A stretch of DNA of 12,635 bases from Spirogloea muscicola (lineage: Eukaryota > Streptophyta > Zygnematophyceae > Spirogloeales > Spirogloeaceae). The notes under the pieces were generated by a model. The model saw only the letters and a program-made list of their open reading frames with translations, was not told the origin of the DNA and made no database searches. Shown here in pieces: positions 1-12,552 of this stretch. The stretch covers positions 213,701 through 226,335 of the forward strand of contig WELB01000054.1 in assembly GCA_009602725.1 (NCBI GenBank), written 5' to 3'. The position numbers were made by a program, and so were the translations under genes. Within the stretch, counting starts at the first letter, position 1. Each line of letters starts with the position of its first letter.

Positions 1-3420
<3,420 letters not shown>

Positions 3421-3504
3421 TGGTGCACAATCTTCATTTCTTGACGATATTGCTCGTGCAATGTATGCGTGATCGTTTCAGAATTTCGAGCTAGTAGATT
3501 CACG

Positions 3505-3523
3505 TGTAATACATGTACTGTAA
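3505..3523 (+). terminator. Possible polyadenylation signals (two TGTAA)
   Basis: TGTAA occurs at 3505-3509 and 3519-3523, 85-103 nt after the TGA of the esterase gene. TGTAA is the usual polyadenylation signal in chlorophyte green algae. A pentamer is common by chance, so the assignment rests only on position. No AATAAA lies closer on this strand. Confidence 0.25.
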
Positions 3524-3842
3524 TGAGTCTGGATGCTGTAAGTGTTTTACTGAATGGTAAGTAAGAGAAGAAAGGAGAATGTGCAATATGTTAAGCACGT
3601 ACCCACAGAAGGCCACAACTTTATCAATTTTTTAGCTACTTATTGCTGCAGTATATGCTGTGCCTATGTCCACTGACTCCAGTATGTCTGAGTAACAGAG
3701 TTTCCAGAATGGTTTGACTGGATATCGAGGTGTATGTAGACAAGATAACCTTAGAGTAACGTTGAGATGAGTAATCGAACTTCCACTTGATGACTTACTT
3801 TTTCTTGGAACTGTTCACAAGCTATCTGCATGGATACATGAA

Positions 3843-3870
3843 AGTAAGCATTCATTGAGTAAGCATTCAT
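3843..3870. repeat. Short tandem duplication (15-bp unit)
   Basis: AGTAAGCATTCAT occurs at 3843-3855 and again at 3858-3870, separated by 2 bp. The copies are identical, as expected from recent replication slippage. Confidence 0.8.
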
Positions 3871-5238
3871 GCAGGATACCGTAGTATAGGATTGATCTGA
3901 TATACTGTTGGAGTGACAGTGTGTACAGGTGTTTTTTCCAGTTTGTCAAGTCTTGTCTCTAGAACACATAAGCAGATTGTTAGTCTTCTAAACCCTGAAC
4001 AATGTATTGGCTTGAATTGGCCTCCCTTTCAATTCATGCGCCCCGCGCGCCTTCTCTCTCTTCAGTGTAACTGGTACTAAAGATCATCAGATGATTCTTC
4101 AAATAAAAAACATTTGCTCAAGGATGAAATCCTGTATGACTTGGTCAGGTGTGCTCAGGGTTGAAATGTGTCTCTGCGACTGATGCTGAAACATTCTACA
4201 CAGCTATCAAAAGATGGTCGCTCTACTTTCTTTCACAAGAATGAGCAACACCTGTCATCAACAGGATTCGTCATTTCAATGCACACTAGTGCAAGCAGAG
4301 GAGTCTCATGCATGTTTCCTGTGAATATTCAATATATGTAACTCCTACTCATGCATCTTTCGTGCCGGTCCCTCTTTTCTCTTAAGAAGTCACATTAGCA
4401 CTTCCAATCAAGAAAGCTCAATCGTCCATGCTCTATGTTCCATGCCTGTTACCCAGGTTCTTCGGGGTCATACACTTGCTACTCACGAAAGTAATGCATA
4501 CAAGATCACCCCCAAAGATCAACAACCCTACAGCCTCTCTCCTCATCTTGCTCATGTTTCAGCATGAAGCTTCTCAACATGCTTTGCCTGGCGTTGTTGG
4601 AGCAATGAAGGAGGCTGTCCTGGGAGAAAACAGAGGGCTTCTTGGTGGCTTCTTGCGCAAGGCCTAGAATGAAATTTGTGGAAACCATAGGTCTGACAGG
4701 TGAGCAGATATATGACTATATCTTATGTCTGCAGATTGAGACTTGCGCACACTGTTAATAGTGTGGGTCTGTGGACACAACTAAAAAGGAATATGTTAGC
4801 ATTTCTGAAAGCATCGCACGGCTTGCGTGTGAAGCATCATAGCCTGACAAGGGCTGTGCCCTGCGCCGCTAGGCCCTCAGATTGACCTTTTTCCAGAGTC
4901 AAGAGCAAACAGTAAGATCCCTTCTTTGAGCTTGTAAGCCACGTGCAAGAGATGCTACTGCTAGTAGTAGTGCGGCGTCTTGTCGACCTCTTCAGCAATG
5001 TACACGGGTAGCCCACATGCCCTCGGCCTGGAGCAATCATTGGGCACCCGTTGATCGAGCAGGCACGTACACACTGCTAAGTAAGACTGAATCGTATCGA
5101 ATGGCGTGATGGCTGTGAAAGGCCAGCCCCGAATGTGTTGACAAGGTCCGAATGGGCAGGATGGTGCTGAACAACGCTATGCAAGTGGCTACGACGAATG
5201 GGTGCTCAATCCTCCATAGGCAACCGCAATCAGAGGTA

Positions 5239-5844
5239 CTAGCGTTCAACTCGCCAAATGTAGAGGTTGCAGCCCACACTCGGCCTGCCCACAAATGCAC
5301 AGCGAACGCCAGAAGGATGGATATAAGGTGGCGCGTTTGACACACCTGAGCGACCCGGCAGCGGTAAGCCGGGCTGCTCGCCCTGCCACGCTTGACGCCA
5401 AATTATTAATTGCTGCGCAAGCCGCTGAAGAAGGTTGAGCCACCGAGTCCGCTTACAGACAGGCGGATACGTTCGGCTGTAGAAGAGGGAGAGATGCTCC
5501 CACCTGCAGTCGTTCCACCATGATTCAATGGTGTCATCGAATGGTGTCATCAGCAGATATATCTGCGCTTGGACCCTATGACTTGATCTGTGTATGCGGC
5601 ATTTAAGGACACAAGGATTTGCGTCTGAGAACAGGCCTAGGTCCTCCATGGCAGAGATACAACACAGCAGCATGTTCGAGTCGAAGGCTAGTTTAGAGAC
5701 TGTAGGCTCTGAAGAGCTGCCTGCTCTGAGGTCAACGCGAACACATACCATCTCTGCCAATAAATGACGCTTGCCAGATCCTGCTACGATGTCAGTCAGT
5801 TTAGAGGTGAGCTTTAGCACCCTGCGCATGCCTGAGAGATACAA
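5239..5844 (-). CDS. Unrecognised 201-residue ORF, doubtful
   Basis: An ATG-to-stop frame of 201 residues is open in otherwise gene-poor DNA, the longest uninterrupted frame between the two genes. The product is rich in Cys, Trp and Arg, has no signal peptide or clear membrane segment, and matches no family I know. Its composition looks like translated noncoding DNA rather than a folded protein. It lies downstream of the retrotransposon relic on the same strand, so it could lie in old element-derived sequence. No splice partners were found. It may simply be a chance ORF. Confidence 0.15.
   Translation of the reverse strand: MYLSGMRRVLKLTSKLTDIVAGSGKRHLLAEMVCVRVDLRAGSSSEPTVSKLAFDSNMLLCCISAMEDLGLFSDANPCVLKCRIHRSSHRVQAQIYLLMTPFDDTIESWWNDCRWEHLSLFYSRTYPPVCKRTRWLNLLQRLAQQLIIWRQAWQGEQPGLPLPGRSGVSNAPPYIHPSGVRCAFVGRPSVGCNLYIWRVER
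5527..5551. repeat. Short tandem duplication (13-bp unit)
   Basis: AATGGTGTCATC occurs at 5527-5538 and at 5540-5551 with one base between. It lies inside the doubtful 5239-5844 ORF, where a 13-bp unit would shift the frame. This argues slightly against selection on that ORF. Confidence 0.8.
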
Positions 5845-6284
5845 GATAAGTGATGCTGAGAGATGACAAGCGTCGTGTCAGATAGAAAAGGCAACAGGAG
5901 AGTCTACTTGATGCATGCGTACCAGTGCCCTTCTAGCCCAGAATGTGTGCGACGGCGAGCACAGCATCACAGACTTCCTACTCGATATCTTACTACACAA
6001 CAGAAGAACTGGACATCAACAATTGTCAGAATATGGCTAATGCTACAGGATCTCGTCCAAGCTCCAGCTTGGGCTCATTGAGGTTCGGTTATATCGAAAT
6101 AACAGATCAAAGGGTAGGAGGAGTGGAAAATTTCGTGTATTTGAAACAAACATAGGCCAATGGCCAAGTACAAAGGCAAGCAAGCACATCTAAATATCTA
6201 CATAACCTGCAGCAGGTTGACCGGCTCAAAATCCACGGGTCAAAACATAAAGGTCGCTCACCGATGCATGAATACTAGATGTCA
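5845..6284. other. Region between the doubtful ORF and the retroelement relic
   Basis: No supported gene. Short plus-strand ORFs overlap in different frames with no recognisable domain. The segment at about 6150-6284 would be the 3' flank or 3' UTR of the minus-strand relic, and it holds one copy of the 20-bp dispersed repeat listed separately. Confidence 0.4.
6161..6180. repeat. Dispersed 20-bp repeat, copy 1
   Basis: TGGCCAAGTACAAAGGCAAG here matches 12251-12270 at 19 of 20 positions, in the same orientation. It lies just past the 3' end of the minus-strand retroelement relic, so it may belong to that element's 3' UTR. Confidence 0.5.
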
Positions 6285-6967
6285 GGTACGAAGCCCTTCT
6301 GTCACCAACTAGAGCTCGCCCAGCTTTCTGATGCAAGGCATTAGCCTGAGCTCGCTGCAAAACAGGCCGAAACTCGACGTCGCAAGAACGACAAATATTC
6401 AGCTGGCAAGCCCATTTCAGCCGGAAACACATCTGCACGTCGTGTGTAGCCTAGATTGGCAATGTTTTGGAGGAGGGTGTGAAATCGAGGACCCAGACAG
6501 ATGTCGATTGCCGCTGGCAGGAGCTGGTCGCATCGAGGGTAGTCGGAGTAGTGCTGCATCTACCTTTGTCCTGCACTGCCCACTGCGTGACCAGCGATGT
6601 GTGTTGAGGCTGGACCTTTATACGCCTCAGTGACAACCACGTCGACCAGGGCCCGTGGTCCTCCACCAGGTTGTACGCCCACAATGTCAAGTGTGCGGCG
6701 ATGATGACGTCCCTGTGCGTCCGTGGTGATGGGCATGATGTTGTTGACTTCCACGACCGCACGGTAGCCGGCGTCGCGCATCAAGCCCGCGAGGGCATCG
6801 CGAAGGAGGTTGTGGATGCCCACCACTTCTGGTCCAGTGGAACATCTCAGCATGTGAGTGGCGAGCTCAGCACCCTCTGCACGGAAGCCACACTCGCACT
6901 GGCGCACCCCAATCAGGCAGTTGGGTGGGAGGCCGAGGAAGAGTTGAAGCGAGAACAAAGGGGTCCG
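6285..6967 (-). pseudogene. 5'-truncated non-LTR retrotransposon relic: C-terminal zinc knuckle and endonuclease-like domain
   Basis: The minus-strand frame with similarity starts near 6967 (RTPLFSLQLFLGLP) and runs into a zinc knuckle C-x-C-x11-H-x3-C at about 6898-6842. Next come IHNLLRDAL, a motif where related elements have RHN..RD, then an acidic series E (VVEVNN), D (RRTLDI), D (LVDVVVT), and YKG. This order resembles the C-terminal restriction-like endonuclease region of R2-like and related non-LTR retrotransposons. The frame meets TAG at 6560-6562 and continues directly, in the same frame, with HYSDYPRCDQLLPAAID, a typical continuation of the domain, to about 6341. The family-like tail LQRAQANALHQKAGRAL then appears in another frame (about 6366-6316), which implies a frameshift near 6370-6400. 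No reverse-transcriptase motifs lie upstream, so the copy is 5'-truncated and dead. The endonuclease assignment is by pattern memory. Confidence 0.7.
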
Positions 6968-7427
6968 GTCCGCGTGGACTAGGCAACTAGAACCTATATT
7001 GTCACAAGAAGTGGACATGGTAGGAGTAAGAGGGCAAAAACTGAACATGATTTCGTCCATCAAGAGAAATATTTGGACAAATACATCCTGAAATCACAAT
7101 GCCTTTTGCGAGAGGGTAAGAAGAGCATGCTGTACACGGAGAAGGCAGCAACTTTCAAAGTCAACGGCTGTACCAGGATCTGCAGTGTCGCTGAGCCTTG
7201 CGTAGGATAGTCGGAGTCGCTCTCAATCGCCAAAGTAGACATGTGAACAAAAACCTGTGAGGTTGACACTTAATGAGGTGTGGCAAAGGGGAATTGTTTA
7301 CATGGTAGCAGATGGCGGGCTTGTTTGCAATGTGTATATGTGCACAGACAGTGGCTTCATGCTCCAACTTACTAGAGCCGACTCGTACGAGTTTGTCGAG
7401 TCTGTCAAAAAGAGCATATCAGATATT

Positions 7428-7457
7428 ATCTAAGTAATGAGGAAGATCTAAGTAATG
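7428..7457. repeat. Short tandem duplication (18-bp unit)
   Basis: ATCTAAGTAATG occurs at 7428-7439 and 7446-7457, identical copies with a 6-bp spacer. No function is suggested. Confidence 0.8.
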
Positions 7458-8181
7458 GCATGTATGGGCGGTGTGACTCCTTTGATTACCAGTCTCTGCA
7501 TCCGTCTGTAATAATAGCGTTCATTGCGTATGCCCGTCAGTATATGTATGACATGTCCCAGGGAGGTGGCGAAGGCAGTTAGCAAGACAGTACGAGATCA
7601 TCTTGTCAAAACAGACAATATAAACTCCTTCTCGACAATATCAAGTAGGTTCTGCGAGAGAGGAGATCAGTGAACACTGTCGGTCTTCGCCCAAAGACTC
7701 CCTTGATTTTTACACAGTGCAACTTTTCGGCTGCAAGTTACTCTGACTGAGTAGATGGCGGAATGGACTTGAAGTGTGCAATCATTGCTTATATGTGGGA
7801 GTAGCAGACACTTTGGGCTACATTATCCAGCATAGCTGTAGAGGGTCCTGCTAACAGAGCTTGTAGCATACGTGAGTGCACAGAGCAAAGGAAAAAAATA
7901 GCAAGCGCGGGCAGATTGACTGTGGCTGGGAGAGGCCAGCCCAAAAGGAATGGACAAGGACAGAGGAAGCCTGGGTGCTACGTACTAAGACAGCAGCAAG
8001 GGGACTCTCAGTAAGCTCTAGTCAGAAGATGCAAGTCTGCAAAGGGATCTGTAGTCGGTGGTGACACGGGGTCTGGCATAACATCTTCTAAGAGCACACA
8101 GCAGTGAAAATGATGAATGGCGCACAAGACATTGATAAAGACGAAATCAGGCTGCCACTACCTATGGCAATGAAAACTTAT

Positions 8182-8227
8182 ATCTCACTCAAGATTGATC
8201 TCACTCAAGATGTATCTCACTCAAGAT
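8182..8227. repeat. Three tandem copies of a 14-bp motif (16-bp period)
   Basis: ATCTCACTCAAGAT is present at 8182-8195, 8198-8211 and 8214-8227. All three are identical and separated by 2-bp spacers (TG, GT). The region is noncoding, and minisatellite expansion is the simplest explanation. Confidence 0.9.
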
Positions 8228-8764
8228 ATTTCTGAAAATGAGTACAACGGTCGATAAGAGTAGCATTGTGCACGATAGGGGTGTCACAATGATCAAGCTA
8301 GACACTTGGGATTTGCAAAGGACATCTGCGTAATGAATGAAAGATACTCGCTTGCACCCACCATCCTCTGTCCTGCTGGAACGTGGCATGCAAAAGCCCT
8401 GGTGAAGAGAAATAGTAGCGAACGTTATCCTCATGCCTGTATATCGTCGGACTTTTCAGAATTCGGACAATCACAATAATGTGTACAAACTTATCCATCC
8501 CTTTATGGCGGTTCTTTGCAACACGTAAGCAAGTGGAGTAAGTTAGGGGTTTGAAAATAAGTTTTTACTTAGTACTGAAGCATTGATGATTTTGCAAGAT
8601 GAATATATGCAGCTGCATCAGATTGTCATGTGATATTTTACATTTAGACGGGGACAGAGGTTTTCTAATTAATGAGGTAGTATGAAACTGAAATCTCTTG
8701 CACACGTATCATTGGTACATGAGATATCGTTGGACTTGTAGTTATTTCATCTTACAGTCATTTG

Positions 8765-8770
8765 TTTATT
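8765..8770 (-). terminator. Possible polyadenylation signal (AATAAA on the minus strand)
   Basis: TTTATT on the plus strand reads AATAAA on the minus strand, about 305 nt past the stop codon of the propeller gene. Nearby TTACA (8783-8787 and 8752-8756) reads TGTAA on the same strand. Either could serve as a cleavage signal. Short motifs in AT-rich DNA are weak evidence. Confidence 0.25.
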
Positions 8771-9075
8771 CTGTGGGTATATTTACAATTGATAACCGTT
8801 GATATTTATCCTTCACTTTCACATGCCCTGTTGGGAACTGCTTGACAGCTGCTTCCTTCTTCTGCAAATGAAAGACAACAATCTTCATGCTTTGTACTAT
8901 CATCGAAATGTGAAAACAGTAAATCAGATGTGCCATGTCAAACTGATCAAGAAACAACATGGGCCGAAGAGTATCAGACCAATCTGCGATCAGAAGGTAA
9001 AGTCTAGATTATGTAAAATAGTCATCGATGATACTGGATGAAGGAAAGGCCGTGGAAAGGCACTTATTCCGCTGC

Positions 9076-11904
9076 CTAGTAAGGGTTGTAGTAGTACGTA
9101 GTGCCGTGAGGATTCGCAACACCAGTGTCTGGGAAGAGAGTTTTGAAATCCTTGACTGGCCACTTGGGATCTTTGAAGATGTGGGTTGCATTCCATTGAT
9201 ACACTTCCACCGTCTTCGTACCAGGGCGATGGATCAAACCGAAGCTGCACATTGATACAGATAAGTTTGTCAGAGCTTTACATCCATTTTCTGCACTTCC
9301 AAAGGGGTGCTTCATGTACACTAGTGGATTGTCATGCCAAATGTGTTGTGTTGGAGTGAAATATAATAGATCTTCATGTTCGTACTTTTTGAAGTCCAAG
9401 AAGTAGTTGATAAGAACAAAACGATTGTCATAAGGAGATTGAGTTCCTCCCAATCCCCCAGGATAAAATGCAAGATAGTGAGGATTTGAACCCTTGGGAA
9501 GGCTGCACATGCCCTTGTAACATAGGTCAGAGGTCAATGACAAACAATCAAGTTCCCATATGACAATATCAACAACACCTAGCTCATTTTGACAGCATAC
9601 ACTGTGCATATATGGTGGACACAGTCCAGGATATGATGATCATAGCGGGTGTTCTCCTAGTATGCTGACCTGTACACACTGACAATCTTGATGTTTTCAG
9701 GGGTGCTGTAGTCAAAGTAAACAACCTTGTCGGCTGCATTGAGAGTGACAAAACCAGTCTGCATCCAACCATTGGATCTCACAGTGAGCAGGATGTGAGC
9801 AGAACGACACTATGTCATCAATGTAAGTTCTTACCAAGCTACTGATGAAAAGGATAGTGAAATGCTTTCCCAAGATATCCTGCTTAACATAGACCAAGAT
9901 ACTTACACGCTGATCATCCCCAAGAATGAAGTAGTGGGGATCGGCATTGGGATAGCCAGCAACTGTGAGGTCGAGAGCGACTGACCATGTAATGCCTGGC
10001 TTGCTGCACGTACAGAACACTAGAGATCAGTATCATCGAAGTCGATTGGAAGACCAGGACCATGGGTACCGTGCTAGTATATCATGCAGATAGAGGTCCA
10101 TTATTTAGGCAAGACTTGGATAAGTAGTGGACCTCTTGTCCAGGTTGGGGTCAAGGAGGTAGATCTTATTAGCGTGAACGCCTGTTCCAAAGAAGCGCCC
10201 TCTTGGATCATGGGGAATATAGTGCACAACCAGGTTGCCAGAGTGAGGATCAACAATCCATGTGTCGATGATCTGACGGGTGCTGTACTTCCAGAGCCTG
10301 AATGTGGGCTGTTCAGACCAAGCAAATACATGGATGGTCAAGCCACGTTCGGTACTTTGCAACACGGATTTTGCGAGCTCAATCGATCAAAGCATTATGT
10401 CTTATTGGCTTAAGAACTCGCTGAACTAATTGCCATCATCATCAAGTAGGCATCTGATCAACTAGAATAGCATGCATTTCTTTTGAAGTGCTCCAGCACC
10501 AGCGCACCTGGTAGTTGATGCCACTGTATACTGCTTGAGTGACATTGAGTGCTGATGCAGGCTCAATAAAATCAGTGGTTACCATGATGTCAAGATCTTC
10601 GCGCACCCCAATGCCATGAATATTCAGTGTACCGAGAGAAATAATGCCCTCCGGTTCCAAAAGGTTGGCGGTATTGATGGGATTCGAAAAGAGACTGCCA
10701 ATGGTGCCAATGATGCCCCCAAGAAAGCCGTTCAGCGACGCGAGATTGAGAGGGCTGATGGGTGGAAGCAATGGGTATTCAAACTTGATATTGCCGTTCC
10801 GGTCCATTTCAGTCAGGCGGCCAATAGGCGTGCCAGCGCGTGTGCTCAGGCTGCATACGTAAGTGGCAAATCTCGCATTAGATGGTGGAAAAAACCTCTT
10901 TGTAAAGCACCTGTCACATACATAAATGTCTCACAGAGACAGATGGTGACACTGCACATGCCATTTAGAGCATATGGTCCATATCATTTATTCAACGGCT
11001 CTCATGCACTTCTTCAAAGTGGAAATGATGCTACTATTCACGGTACCTGCTAAGCAGGAAGCCGCCCGTCTCCTTCACTGGGTAGAGCTCATCCGCAGCG
11101 CCCGAAAGCAGCGGATTAGCTGTGTTGATCTGGACAGGATTGCGAGGGTTCGTCGTGTCGAAAATGAAGACTTGCTGCTGGAGCGGAATGGTGGCTGCAA
11201 AGGGGTACAGGAAAGACAAGATGCCCGCTGCTGCCACACGCGTGTAGTCTGTATTGAAGGTCAGATGATGGGGCTGCACAACACAACACGAGATCACTGA
11301 GTCAGAAACAGCGCTCATGCAGTCATGGTTCAGAGTGATGCATGTCTAAACATGCACTGAACGTCTTTTGTACGACAAATCGCAGGAAGATGGGTCGCCA
11401 GGCAAGCCTGCAAGCTCTTTGCAGCTGCAGATGGAAGTCGCAGGCATGATCCCACAATCGGACCTCATTGCCACGGGCTGATGTGCCTTGAAGCTGCACT
11501 CGCTTGATAAGGTTGCCGTAGGTGGGGGAGCTTCGGTTGAAGTCAAAGATGGCGATGAAGTCGGGGTGCTTGTGGTCGTCATCACCGGTCCACACGTAGA
11601 TCAGCTCGTCCTTCACAGGGTTGATCGCCAGCACAGCCTGCCAAGGAGACAGTCGGAGGAGTTCAGGTCGAAGGACTGCAGAGGACCCGCTGCAATCGCC
11701 TGAACAATCGGCCATGCCAGCAGAGACGCGGAGAGGTCGAGAATGCAGCACGAGGGAGATGCATGCCGTCGTGGGGAAATGGGTGCCTGCAGCGGCCGCG
11801 GCCGCAGCAGGCGAGTGCAGAGGCGGTGGCTGCCTTGAGGCAGAGCACACCTGAGCGGCGAGGCAGACGGCGGCAGCCACGAGGAGCAGCTGCAGGGCGG
11901 CCAT
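9076..11904 (-). CDS. Secretory SBP56-like (selenium-binding protein / methanethiol oxidase family) beta-propeller, eight exons
   Basis: Exons in order: 11904-11851, 11637-11464, 11273-11047, 10850-10508, 10308-10133, 10003-9907, 9758-9670, 9502-9076 (TAG). All introns are GT-AG with matching phases, giving 528 residues. Exon 1 alone encodes a signal-peptide-like segment (MAALQLLLVAAAVCLAAQ). Family hallmarks: DFIAIFDFNRSSPTYG (about 45-60), GNEPHHL (74-80, the SBP56 DELHH position), FIFDTTNPRNP, GGFLL, HGIGVREDLDIMVTTDF (230-246) and RLWKYSTRQIIDTW. The paired His, equivalent to metal-binding His in SBP56/methanethiol oxidase, is kept. The Cys after DELHH (CSSC) and the selenium-linked Cys position are not. 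Sequons NRS, NVT, NLS and NAT fit secretion. An insert rich in Gly and hydrophobic residues (about 183-228) is unusual. Family known; enzymatic activity here is inference. Cytosolic SBP56 is about 460-490 residues. The start is the only Met directly before a hydrophobic leader. Confidence 0.88.
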
Positions 11905-11937
11905 GCCGGCGGGAGCGGCCTGCAGCGACGGCCGTTG

Positions 11938-11968
11938 GTGTACGAGAACTGGGTGTCCGTGTACGAGA
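11938..11968. repeat. 10-bp direct repeat just upstream of the propeller gene start
   Basis: GTGTACGAGA occurs at 11938-11947 and 11959-11968, 34 and 55 nt upstream of the ATG on the minus strand (read there as TCTCGTACAC). It may be a 5' UTR or promoter element, or a chance duplication. Confidence 0.6.
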
Positions 11969-12022
11969 GGCGGGCTGTCTTAAACACGAAGCAGCGAGCC
12001 TGGGTCCGCCGCAGGCCTAGGA

Positions 12023-12033
12023 GGGGGGGGGGG
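12023..12033. repeat. G homopolymer (11 bp)
   Basis: Eleven consecutive G on the plus strand, C on the strand of the downstream gene. Runs like this are prone to slippage and sequencing error. Confidence 0.9.
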
Positions 12034-12149
12034 CCAGCGCCGCCCCACGCCGCCGGGCCAGGTGCGGTGCATCGGGGAGCGTGACACTCGCGAGGGGGAA
12101 GGGAGGGCGGTTGGAGGGTGCATTCAGTGATGGAGGGCCTGAGTGGGAC

Positions 12150-12202
12150 AGGGGGAAGAGGGAGAGAGGGAGGAGGGAGGAGAGGGAGAAAAAGAGAGAG
12201 AG
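12150..12202. repeat. 53-bp uninterrupted purine tract
   Basis: Every plus-strand base is A or G, mainly GGGA/GAGA units. It lies about 250-300 bp upstream of the propeller gene's ATG and reads as CT-rich on its coding strand. Purine/pyrimidine tracts can adopt triplex structure; a promoter role is only a possibility. Confidence 0.85.
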
Positions 12203-12250
12203 CCCTGGCCAGGGTGACTGGAGTGTGTATTAAGAGATGGAGGGCCTGTG

Positions 12251-12270
12251 TGGCCAAGTACGAAGGCAAG
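12251..12270. repeat. Dispersed 20-bp repeat, copy 2
   Basis: TGGCCAAGTACGAAGGCAAG matches 6161-6180 with a single mismatch (A to G at position 12). It sits upstream of the propeller gene; no obvious retroelement coding sequence surrounds this copy. Confidence 0.5.
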
Positions 12271-12462
12271 CCAGGGGACCCGCTACCAGACCAGGTTCTC
12301 CGATCTGCAGCGGCGGCTCAACTAGAGTCACTAACTCTTTCGTAGCTTCGTGAATCCCTGGGTGCTTTAGCTCTTTCCCTGGCCATTCCGAACTTTGTTC
12401 ATTCTTAGTTTTCTGAACTGGCCTCTCACAACCACCGCCCTCCCCTGGAAGCATCCTTCTTT

Positions 12463-12552
12463 GAAAGAGAGGGGAAGGGAGAGAAAGAGGGAGGGGGGGA
12501 GAGAGAGGGAGGGGGTTTGTGAGAAGGGGGAAAAGAGAGAGGGAGAGTGGGG

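Larger units (their letters stand above)
3421..5238. other. Intergenic region without a recognisable gene
   Basis: This stretch begins with the 3' flank of the esterase gene and is AT-richer than the exons. Only short unconnected ORFs occur; the longest, 4428-4667 on the plus strand (79 residues), resembles nothing I recognise. Apart from the short duplication listed separately I see no tRNA, transposon terminal repeat or array. Confidence 0.5.
6968..9075. other. Intergenic region between the retroelement relic and the 3' end of the propeller gene
   Basis: No supported gene. Frames are short and stop-rich, base composition is AT-leaning, and none of the translated pieces carries a recognisable motif. 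No reverse-transcriptase continuation of the relic was found. The last few hundred bases should contain the 3' UTR of the minus-strand gene. Small tandem duplications are listed separately. Confidence 0.5.

Noticed and set aside
4428-4667. 79-residue plus-strand ORF in the intergenic region
   Set aside because: Length is within chance expectation, there is no recognisable motif, no splice partner, and an overlapping frame of similar size is open on the other strand.
3421-9075. Search for tRNA, CRISPR or cassette-like systems in the gene-poor stretch
   Set aside because: No cloverleaf with a T-loop consensus and no spaced repeat array was found; the repeats present are simple two- or three-copy duplications.
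9245-9281. Possible 37-nt intron (GTAAAG...GTGCAG, minus strand) in the last exon of the propeller gene
   Set aside because: Too short compared with the other introns, and 37 is not a multiple of three; removal would break an otherwise continuous frame to the stop.
10616-11053. 145-residue plus-strand ORF
   Set aside because: Antisense to exon 4 and an intron of the propeller gene, whose frame has clear family motifs.
11613-12269. 218-residue minus-strand ORF upstream of the propeller gene
   Set aside because: Low-complexity Pro/Leu/Ser/Arg translation of pyrimidine-rich DNA, running through the first intron into exon 2 in the wrong frame; no domain.
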